Below the pieces are notes generated by a model. The model had not been told where the DNA came from, did not search any database, and was given only the letters and a program-made list of their open reading frames with translations. 64,000 bases of DNA from Stomoxys calcitrans (Eukaryota > Arthropoda > Insecta > Diptera > Muscidae): contig NC_081556.1 of assembly GCF_963082655.1 (NCBI RefSeq), positions 66,579,727 to 66,643,726 of the forward strand. The letters run 5' to 3'. Of this stretch, positions 56,505 to 64,000 are shown piece by piece (the first letter of the stretch is position 1; the number at the start of each line of letters is the position of its first letter). A program made the translations under genes and the position numbers.

Positions 56505-56865
56505 GTGCCCAATTCCCGACATGGGATAACTGTGAGCACCAGCGAGAAGCTTAGCTGTGAGCTACCAGGTGCATCCACAGGTAGCGGATAGTGGAATGCT
56601 CCATACGGAGTATGGCAGTGAAACGGCAGTCGCGGACAATCATCGGCATCGAGCGGAAAGTCTTAGTGAGAGCTCGGGCGGCACCGGCTCTTGCACAAAT
56701 ACTGAGCGCCTATGACAAGGCGAGTTAAAGGCGCCTTTAAATAACCAATGGCTAATCTGTTCCCGCGGCGATCGGTCCTTTGCACCGAAAGGAGTTTGCT
56801 CACCTACAGGAGCTTGACGTGGATCGCCACAAACACATGAAAATGTGGCTTCAATAACAACACGA
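56505..56865 (+). repeat. RTE-type LINE leader fragment, copy 3
   Basis: CATGGGATAACTGTGAGCACC, AAGCTTAGCTGTGAGCTACC, GTCCACAGGT-like text, GGCGGCACCGGCTCTTGC and GGCGCCTTTAAATAACCAATGG match 22190-22500. It ends CACATGAAAATGTGGCTTCAA followed by ATAACAACACG, like the 8.6-kb copy, without coding sequence. Confidence 0.5.
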
Positions 56866-57278
56866 CACAATCTATTTATTCTGGAGGCATCTAATTGTTG
56901 GATGAAGACGGAAAGTTGTTATCACAACACAGAAATATGGTGGCAAGCTGTAGGCCATAATTGTGTACTATCAAAAACAAACATAACAAAAGCAAAACTA
57001 AACATGTTTGTAAACCTTTTTAGCAACCCTTATAAATTCGTTTTGATAATTTTTCCATTTTATGTTAATTTTTCAAAAAAATAATAGTCAAATGTTTAGC
57101 CAAAATAAAACAGCTGAGGCAAAACAGCTGTTTTCGAAATATGGAAATTCCCTCTCTCAATCAGAATAGGAGGATTTTATTCGAGGGAGAAATTTATTCC
57201 CAGGGAGTTTTCAGAATTTGGCTGTATATCGGGAGATTGGTCTATAAGGCAGTTACACTGTCGGCCAATATAAAGTGC
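56866..57278. other. Unassigned spacer
   Basis: AT-rich; includes the left target duplication ATAAAGTGC (57270-57278) of the following LINE. Nothing else recognised. Confidence 0.35.
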
Positions 57279-57348
57279 GGTCAATCCCATGGCAGCCGGT
57301 TGTACGCACCGGATTGACCCGATGGAATCTTCATCGGCAAGAGCTGCC
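57279..57348 (+). ncRNA. Predicted HDV-like self-cleaving ribozyme at LINE 5' end
   Basis: Pairings in order: P1 GGTCAATCC (57279-57287) with GGATTGACC (57311-57319); P2 GGCAGCC (57291-57297) with AGCTGCC (57342-57348), six of seven pairs here and seven in the copy at 31311 as far as its 3' strand goes; P3 GGT (57298-57300) with ACC (57308-57310) around a 7-base loop; P4 CGATG (57320-57324) with CATCG (57332-57336); the P4-to-P2 joint is GCAAG (57337-57341), with C57338 as candidate catalytic base. This order P1-P2-P3-P3'-P1'-P4-P2' is the nested double pseudoknot of HDV-like ribozymes, which release LINE 5' ends in R2, L1Tc and others. The insertion begins exactly at the first base of P1. 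Self-cleavage is inferred, not shown. Confidence 0.65.
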
Positions 57349-60300
57349 GCCTCAGTGTACGTGTTCGTCTTTTTTCATGGGAGAGGCACATCCCGGAGTG
57401 CCTTCTCCGTACGCTTCTGGTCCGTGCCGGGATTGAAAAGAACCCCGGACCCTGGTTCTGTTCCGCTTGCCAGAACCGCCTTCATCATCGGTCAGTGTCG
57501 GTGAGATGTAACCGGTGCTTGGAGTGGGTACACTTCCGTTCTTGCTCTGGCCTAACTTCGCTACGGGAGTATAGTCATACTGGCTATGTCGCTAGGTGCT
57601 GTGCGAACATAGCCAGCAGTGGGTCACAAGCGTCGCCGTCGTCGCCTTCGGCGTCCTCGTCGTCGGACTATGTGACCCCCCCGACCACTCCCGTACGGCA
57701 ATTTATGCATCGACAGCACCCTAGCCCTACTATTGCCAGGCCAGTGCCGGGAAGTGTATCGTTCTTGCAGCTAAACTGCAATGGACTGCGAGGCAAGATT
57801 AATGAGATTGTAGATTTTATGGGTCGGAAGAGCATATCGGTCGCAGCGATTCAGGAGACAAAGCTGACTAACACCTGCAGCTTGCACAGTTGTCACGGCT
57901 ACAATGTGCTACGTAAGGATCGCTCAAGGAATGGAGGTGGGGGATTGGCCTTCGTTATACACCATTCCGTGCAGTATAGACCTATCTCGCCTGCGCTTGA
58001 CGCTAGTGACCCATACATGGAATGTATGGGGGTAGCAGTCAGGTCTGGTACTGCCGAGATAGAGATATACAACGTGTATATACCGCCGGTTGATAGCTGT
58101 GTCCCGATTAATGGCCAGGCCTACAGCCCCGACATAAGTGGGTTGCTATCTGGCCATGGTCGTCTGGTTCTGGGGGATTTTAATGCACATCACTCGTCAT
58201 GGCATTCTCTCCTAGGTAACGTGCTTGTGGCTGAGAGGGAATTCCGAGACATCATCAACGCAGCAGCCGCTCGCTTTATACCAGCCGGTCGAATAACGCA
58301 AGTGCGACCCAATTTCCCGGCGCAAGCAGTGGTACTCGCAGACGAGCGTGATGGGATTCGTGCTATGGACCCCGCTAACCCCAGAATCAGCGAGCTGAAT
58401 CTGGAAATAAACAGGGTAGTCAACGAACATAAGCGGAATTTGTGGCTGGAACACTTGGAGCAATGTAACTTAGGCACCGGTGCAGGCAAACTGTGGGCCA
58501 CTGTTAAGTCTCTCTCGAACCCCGGTAGACGGGACGACAGGACCTCAGTCACTTTTGGCGAGATAATCGTGACTGATCCGAAGATATGCGCCAGGTTGTT
58601 CAACCGTCAATTTATTGTGCATCCCGAGAGAGACAGGGCAAGGAGGAGAGCCATTCGCCGTAATTGTGGTCTCCGAGCCGATGAACAGTCATCACAATTT
58701 ACCGTGGGCGAAGTTACGAATGTCATCCGTGGCGCCAAATCTTCCAAGGCGTTGGGCCCCGACGGAATCTCTACATTGATGCTGAAGAATCTGGATTTAC
58801 CTGGAGTTGAGTACCTTACCACTGTCCTTAACCTGTCATTGAACACTCTTATAGTTCCCGATGTCTGGAAAATGGGCAGAGTGATCCCGCTACTGAAGCC
58901 TGGTAAAGACCCGAGTTTGGGGGAGTCGTACAGACCGATCTCCCTTCTCTCACCAGTGGCTATGACGCTTGAGGCATAACTCCTCCCGAGCCTCGTAGGA
59001 GAATTTCCATTCGCCGAGCATCAACACGGATTTCGGAGACTGCACAGCACAACAACAGCTTTGCATGCCATCACCACACACATTTGCCGTGGCTTCAATC
59101 AACCCAGGCCATGTGATAGGACGGTCCTCGTGGCACTGGACCTATCGAAGGCATTCGACACGGTCAGCCATGCCAAATTATTTGAGGACATCGCCAACAC
59201 GTCCCTCCAGCCAGGCCTGAAACGTTGGGTCGCGAATTATCTGTGTGGCCGCCAGACATTTGTGGAATTTAGGGATAAGAAGTCAAAACACCGTAGAGTG
59301 AAACAGGGAGTTCCCCAAGGTGGGGTGATATCTCCGGCTCTGTTTAACCTCTACCTATCCTCCATCCCACCTCCTCCAGACGGCATAGAGATCGTATCAT
59401 ATGCGGACGATTGTACGATCATGGCATCAGGCCCCCCACCCATTGATGACATCTGCGATAGGTTGAACATCTACCTCAACGAGCTTGCCTCATATTTCGC
59501 TGCGAGAAATCTCAAGATATCCGCCACCAAATCTTCAGCCACACTGTTCACTACAAATACGCGTGAGGTGAATACTGAGCTGACTGTGATGGTCGATGGA
59601 GAAATGATTCCGACCATCAAGTGTCCCAAAATACTTGGCGTCACATTTGACAGCTCCTACACTTTCTCCCCACATGCCACAGCAATCTGCAATAAAGTCA
59701 AAAGTAGAAACAAGGTCCTCAAGTCACTCGCTGGCAGCACTTGGGGTGCAGACAAAGAAACCTTGTTGACCACGTACAAAGCAATTGGCCGGTCTGTGGT
59801 AAGTTATGCAGCGCCAATGTGGTCACGTCAACTTTGTGACACGCAGTGGAATAATATTCAGATCTGTCAGAATGCCGCCCTCCGAACTGCGACGGGCTGT
59901 CTCCTCAGTTCTCATGTGGACCACCTCCATCAGGAGACAAAGATCCTACCAGTGCGAAGACATAACTACATGCTGTCTAAGCAATACCTTTTGGGCTGTT
60001 ATCGCAGAAATCATCTAAATCATCATCTTGTGGATAGATACCCACCGCCCAGAAGCCTTAAGGTAGATCTACACGATCTAGAGCGTGAGGTCCAGCGCTA
60101 CAAGAGAGAACCTCTAGATCAAGCGGCATATCAAGCGGGTCTGAACAACATTCATGCAGACACGGTAGCAGACGCGTTAATTGGCTACCGGGTGAATGTA
60201 GTCCTTGGAGAACGACCACCACCCATTGCACCCGAAGAAATCGACCTCCCCCGGCAAACCAGAGTGGTTCCGGCTCAATTACGTTCCGGCAGATGCAGCC

Positions 60301-60500
60301 GCCTCAATTCCCACAGAGCTAGGATTGATGCCGACGTGCAAGATGTATGTCCCGATTGTAACCAGGGACCGCACGATACACGTCACCTGTTTAACTGCCC
60401 GGCCAGACCCACTCGACTCAGACCCAGATCCCTGTGGACGCACCCCATCCTAGTCGCGGAGTTCCTGGGTTTTGACACTCAACAGAATCAAGAAAGATAG
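57318..60500 (+). pseudogene. LINE polyprotein: 2A-like, zinc finger, endonuclease, RT
   Basis: The frame is open from 57318. LLVRAGIEKNPGP (57414-57452) is a 2A-like motif (x-I-E-x-N-P-G-P). FCSAC-x-N, then VRCNRCLEWVHFRSCSG and ARCC form a PHD-like zinc finger (57456-57600). The endonuclease from 57759 has SFLQLNCNGLRGKI, AIQETKL, GGGGLAFVIH and LVLGDFNAHHSSWHS. RT has SKALGPDGISTLML (58740), GFRRLHSTTTALHA, VALDLSKAFDTVSHAKLF (59130), KQGVPQGGVISPALFNLYLS and VSYADDCTIMA (59395), so the catalytic DD is present. The tail CPDCNQGPHDTRHLFNCPA lies near 60345. A single in-frame TAA at 58977-58979 separates the two open halves, which share one frame. A leader ATG at 57322 is out of frame because one T is missing relative to the short copies. 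Confidence 0.85.
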
Positions 60501-60539
60501 TACACAATAAACTGCTACAACAACAACAACATAACGTGC

Positions 60540-60749
60540 GGTTGTGTACCCTTCATTATTAATCCTCAAAAATAATACATCTGCATGTATTATTTACTGT
60601 TTATTATTGTCCCAATATTTGTTGGAGTGCCTCAATTATTTCCATAAACATTTGAAATTTTTAAACTCGTTCGTTCAGGTTTCTGATGTAAAGGTATTGT
60701 AGGGTAAAAAAAAGTCTTCGCGACATAATAAAGTGCGTTTTTTTTTTAT
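60540..60749. other. Unassigned spacer
   Basis: AT-rich sequence between the LINE and the older Tc1 element, whose left terminus I could not define. Confidence 0.3.
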
Positions 60750-61309
60750 AAATCGTGAAATTTATAATATATTCCTGATTTTTTTACAAAAAAATTGTGG
60801 CAAGTTTTTAAAAAAGAATAATATGTAGTAAAGTACCTAACTTTTTCGTTCAGTGTTACTTAAATATATAGAAAATAACCATGGACCATTACTTTTTCGA
60901 AATGAAGCCCTTAACCGAAACTCAAAAAGATATATTGGTACAAGATCGCGAAAATCGGATGAAATTGAAAGCTTTGAGCACCAAGTATAAAATATCAGAA
61001 TCCGGGGTCAGAAAAATTGTTGCTTTGTATAAAATAGGAAAGTCAAATAAAAGTTTGAAAAAATTATATTGCAGAAAACGTAAGACAACGAAGCTTGAGG
61101 ATAATCATATTTCAATTCTAGCAATTCTTTTACGACAGCCAGAGATATAAAAGAGATGCTAGAATTAAATATTTAAATAAATATAAATATTTATTCGAAC
61201 TTCCCAAAGAAGATTTCATTAAAGGGGTTTAAAAAATGTCTTCGCTAAGAAAAACCTCTCCTACGAGCAGCCAATAGCAAAAAATGATTGGCTTTTGCAA
61301 AAAACAATA

Positions 61310-62952
61310 CAGCGGTCAAAAAAAGTATTCATCATTCAATGTTTTTTTTTTAATAAGTCTACAAAAGACAATTGGAATAAAAACATATTAAACTAATGAT
61401 GCAGTAGTGCTTGTGTGATATATATGTACACAATTTCATTGTTTTTTAAGGAAAAAAAAATAGTATTTATTGGAACAAAAAGGGCCATTTTACAGCTGAA
61501 CACAAAAAATTAAACAAAAAAAGTATTCATCATTGCAAAAAAACAAAAAAATAAATAACATAATTTAAAAAAATTAATACTTTGTTATTCGACCACCGCG
61601 TCTTATAACTTCTTTTAAACGGTTTGACATCGATTGGACTAATTTAGCGGTTATATTTTGGTCTATATTAGTCCATTCCTCCATTATCACCTGTTGCATT
61701 TGACTCTTGCTCGAAAAATTGCGCGTTCTCAATTTGCGTTCGAGATGTTCCCAAAGATGTTCAATTGGGTTCAAGTCGGGACTTTGAGGAGGAGTTTTAA
61801 TGACTTTGGGGCAGTTATACAGCATCCACATCTTGGTATTTAAAGCAGAATGTTTGGGGTCATTATCTTGATAATATTGAAAGTTATTACCAAGCCCAAG
61901 TTTTACAGCACTATCTTTTAAATTCCTCTTTAAAATGTCAATGTAATACTTATGATCCATTACTCCATTAATAATTTCAAGATTTCCCGCTCCTGAAGCC
62001 GCCATACACCCCCAAACCATTAAACCACCTCCACCATGTTTTACAGTAGCAACTGTGTTTCGTTCTTCAAGCTCTGTATTTGGTTTTCTGTACACTATGA
62101 CCTTTCCATCGCACCCAAAAAGATTAAACTTGCTCTCGTCTGCAAAAATGACTGTTTTCCAAAATGATTCGGGCTGTTTTACATATATTTTTGCGAAGTT
62201 TAGCCTTTTCACTCGGTTTATTTTATTTATAAAGGGCTTCTTACGTGCAGTTCTTCCTCTGTAACTATGCCTTTTGAGTGTATTTCGAATTGTTTGTGTA
62301 GTAACTTCCTTCCGTAAATATTCCATAGTGTTTTTACGAAGAATGGTCGCATTTGTCTTCGGAGTTTTCTGAACTTGCCGCACTAGCCAACGCACATCTC
62401 CAACTGAAAGTGCTTTTGGTCGACCAGATCTTGGTTTATTGTCAACAGTTTTCGTTTCTGTCCACTTTCTGATGATGGATTGTATAGTAGATCGTGGTCT
62501 ATTTAATATTTCACTGATAGTTTTTTGAGTTAAACCATTCCTGTGGTGTTTTATTATCAAAACTTTTACCTCATCAGAAACCTCGTTTTGCTTACGACCC
62601 ATTTTGACAAAAACTATATTTTCAATGAAATTAAATATTTGCTGTCAAGGGCAAAGCCTCCTTTACTAAATAAAACAGAAAAGGGGGATTCCCAAATAAT
62701 ATTTGAATTTGACTTTGATGATAGCACATCAATGATGAATACTTTTTTTGTTCTGTTTTTGGTGTTATTATATAAAATTGCATTTTTTGCGCTAATTAAA
62801 TTTATTTTTTGAATTTATTTTAAAACATATTACGAAAAATAAACTATTGCATAAAACTGCATTATTTGTTTACTTTAAATTTTCTTCAATTACCCAAAAT
62901 AAGTGAATTTATTATCAATTTTGCTAATGATGAATACTTTTTTTGACCGCTG
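61310..62952 (-). mobile_element. Younger Tc1 element with complete ends, TA duplication
   Basis: 1,643 bp flanked by TA (61308-61309, 62953-62954). The ends are CAGCGGTCAAAAAAAGTATT and its complement, and the motif AAAAAAAGTATTCATCATT recurs inward at 61516-61534 and, inverted, at 62731-62749. Each end thus carries two direct copies, an IR/DR organisation known in some Tc1 elements such as those with 200-bp inverted ends. It encloses an intact transposase. Confidence 0.92.
61574..62602 (-). CDS. Tc1-family transposase, intact (DD34E)
   Basis: 342 codons from ATG at 62602 to the stop at 61574, without lesion. Transposase of the cut-and-paste Tc1 family: binds the repeats in the element's ends and inserts at TA. 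Residues 1-110 form two helix-turn-helix domains (GLTQKTISEILNRPRSTIQS; TTQTIRNTLKRH) with a basic GRPK-type linker (SGRPKALS, 59-66). The catalytic core has D155 in FADESKFNLFG, D246 in YYQDNDPKHS and E281 in DLNPIEHLWEHL; 34 residues separate the last two. The glycine-rich GGGGLMVWGC lies at 190-199. Length is the family norm. Host-independent codon use and perfect framing suggest a recent arrival. It could still be inactive through point changes. Confidence 0.95.
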   Translation of the reverse strand: MGRKQNEVSDEVKVLIIKHHRNGLTQKTISEILNRPRSTIQSIIRKWTETKTVDNKPRSGRPKALSVGDVRWLVRQVQKTPKTNATILRKNTMEYLRKEVTTQTIRNTLKRHSYRGRTARKKPFINKINRVKRLNFAKIYVKQPESFWKTVIFADESKFNLFGCDGKVIVYRKPNTELEERNTVATVKHGGGGLMVWGCMAASGAGNLEIINGVMDHKYYIDILKRNLKDSAVKLGLGNNFQYYQDNDPKHSALNTKMWMLYNCPKVIKTPPQSPDLNPIEHLWEHLERKLRTRNFSSKSQMQQVIMEEWTNIDQNITAKLVQSMSNRLKEVIRRGGRITKY

Positions 62953-63470
62953 TATATAAATATGGCTGAATCATTTTGGAATAAAGGAAAAGAGTGTGGT
63001 GTAAACCAACACAAAGGCTAAAATCGAAAAACCATATACATACTGTAAAACATGATGGAGTAAGCCTCATCGTGTGGGGATGTTTTTCCTCTTCAGGAGT
63101 TGGTAGGCTAGTTAAAAATGACTCTAAAATGACTGGAGAGCACCATGTAAATATTTTTGAAGAAAATCTTTATGGCAGTGCGGAGGAAATGGGCTTGGGG
63201 AGTTCATCTTTCAACAAGTCAATGACCCCAAGACCCACGCTAAAAAATATTTTGAAGAAAATAACGTTGAAAAATTAGAATGGCCTCCTGGAAGCACTGA
63301 TCTAAACCCCATAGAGCATCTGTGGGCTATCCTAGATGACAAAATCCCAATGGGATCCACATCAAATCTTGAAACATTTTGGGAAAAATGCAAAGTGAAT
63401 GGAGGGCAATTCCAACAAATACTATGAGGAACCTTGCTTTAAGTATGCCGTAAGTAAGTATTGAAAGAAG

Positions 63471-64000
63471 TCATAAATAGGTTAGGTTAGGTTGAAAAGA
63501 GGGTGCAGATATTAATCCGCCCCATGCCACTATGGACATACACCTAAGCCAGTAATCGGCTTGTTGTGCGCTCTAAAAACTACAAAGTAACCTCTAAAAA
63601 GAAAATTTTAAGTTAGGAATTCCGCGCTACTTACAAAATCCTTAATTGTTTTCAATGCCACTCTCCTAAGTTGGTTCATGTCTGATATTGTGTCTCCACC
63701 TAAGTACCGGTATCTGTTAGACGCGAAAGCCGGGCAATGACAAAGGAAATGCTCCAACGTCTCATCATCTTCCCCGCATGCCCTACACATGCTATCACTT
63801 GCTGCACCAATTTTACATAAGTGAGCTCGTAGTCCTATGTGTCCCGTTATGATACCAATAGCTATACTGACCTTCTTGCTTCCTTTCAGTAATAGCCTCG
63901 TCTTCTCACGATCTGGATCCTCCTATAGGATTTTCGTCGTCCTACACCGTTTCGCTTTTTCACAATCTTGCATGTGCATTCGTCTACTCCCTTAACTCGG
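63471..64000 (-). pseudogene. LOA-like LINE 3' end, continues beyond window
   Basis: On the + strand it starts ATAGGTTAGGTTAGGTTG, the element's CCTAA-repeat tail, then the 3' UTR shared with 33958-34100. The minus frame 63790-63608 encodes CRACGEDDETLEHFLCHCPA and FASNRYRYLGGDTISDM, the intact C-terminal cysteine/histidine motif. RNase H would follow to the right. This copy is better preserved in this part than the one at 33958. Confidence 0.8.

Larger units (their letters stand above)
57279..60530 (+). mobile_element. 2A-type (Ingi/Vingi-like) LINE, full length
   Basis: The element runs from GGTCAATCC at 57279 to a CAA-rich tail at 60530 and is flanked by ATAAAGTGC and ATAACGTGC (one mismatch), so it is a full-length insertion. 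It has one long coding region: 2A-like motif, zinc-finger-like region, APE endonuclease, RT and a C-terminal cysteine/histidine motif. There is no RNase H. Endonuclease and RT phrases best fit the Ingi/Vingi group in my reading, but clade assignment needs a tree. Only two lesions to the frame are visible, a one-base deletion near 57327 and a TAA at 58977, so it is young compared with its neighbours. Confidence 0.8.
60750..63425 (+). pseudogene. Older Tc1-like transposase, split by a younger Tc1
   Basis: The N-terminal part (60881-61150) has LTETQKDILVQDRENRMK and STKYKISESGVRKIVALYK, a helix-turn-helix region. It runs with stops to 61307. After the younger element, the text resumes at 62955 with KPTQRLKSKNHIHTVKHDG, VSLIVWGCFSSSGVGRLV, then a frameshift to NDPKTHAKKYF and WPPGSTDLNPIEHLWAIL (63230-63340), which hold the second D and the E of a Tc1 DD34E triad. 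The part with the first catalytic D has been lost. It is inactive. Confidence 0.75.
50285..64000 (+). other. Cap-G intron 5 (start), at least 13.7 kb
   Basis: The donor GTAAGT at 50285 is intact. No exon continuing the NCAPG protein is seen on the + strand up to the window end. The interval is filled by, in order: a minus-strand 2A-type LINE, a CR1-like LINE with three insertions, an RTE leader fragment, a full-length 2A-type LINE, two nested Tc1 elements and the end of a LOA-like LINE. If the gene is functional, this must be spliced out. A truncation or assembly break cannot be excluded. Confidence 0.6.

Noticed and set aside
58190..58603. 137-codon minus-strand frame inside the 2A-type LINE
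   Set aside because: Antisense shadow of the endonuclease/linker region.

Overview
This is nuclear DNA of a higher dipteran, most likely a calyptrate (muscoid) fly. The one confident host gene, on the + strand at 48218-50284, is the 5' half of the condensin I subunit Cap-G, split by short AT-rich introns with GT/AG borders. Almost everything else is transposable-element sequence: LINEs, LTR elements, Tc1/mariner elements, tRNA-derived SINEs and several non-coding repeat families. I cannot name the species from sequence alone.

Layout. 1-15.2 kb: broken LINE pieces, two diffuse repeat families here called A and B, and a three-layer nest in which a mariner-type MITE and a solo LTR sit inside one B element. 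15.2-19.6 kb: a minus-strand Ty1/copia element with about 100-bp LTRs, flanked by small repeats D, E and F. 19.6-29.4 kb: a CR1/jockey-like LINE split by a satellite-bearing block and an RTE-type LINE, then a minus-strand LOA-like fragment, then another LINE split by a MITE. 29.6-33.9 kb: repeat G, a short ribozyme-bearing retroposon, a B element and a short unassigned coding-like stretch. 33.96-39.25 kb: a nearly full-length minus-strand LOA-like LINE with RNase H. 39.3-45.5 kb: a BEL/Pao element with matching 5-bp target duplications, inserted in repeat G. 45.8-47.9 kb: a SINE, repeats F and G, and a third MITE.

Host locus. Cap-G exons 1-5 (616 codons, about half of the protein by comparison with fly orthologues) run from 48218 to 50284. 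A candidate coding exon of a divergent gene begins 101 bp away on the other strand. Exon 5 ends in a good donor, but no later exon is visible up to 64000, so intron 5 exceeds 13.7 kb. It is filled with nested elements, beginning only about 11 bp after the donor.

Most interesting element. The LINE at 57279-60530 is full length with near-matching target duplications. Its first 70 bases fit the double-pseudoknot layout of an HDV-like self-cleaving ribozyme, and the element starts exactly at the predicted cleavage site. The leader also carries an ATG that is one deleted base away from the frame of a 2A-like NPGP motif and a zinc-finger/endonuclease/RT polyprotein. The same leader occurs in three short derivatives in this window. 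This architecture resembles trypanosome L1Tc/ingi and their short relatives. A second highlight is an intact Tc1 transposase (DD34E) with complete ends, inserted in an older Tc1 copy.
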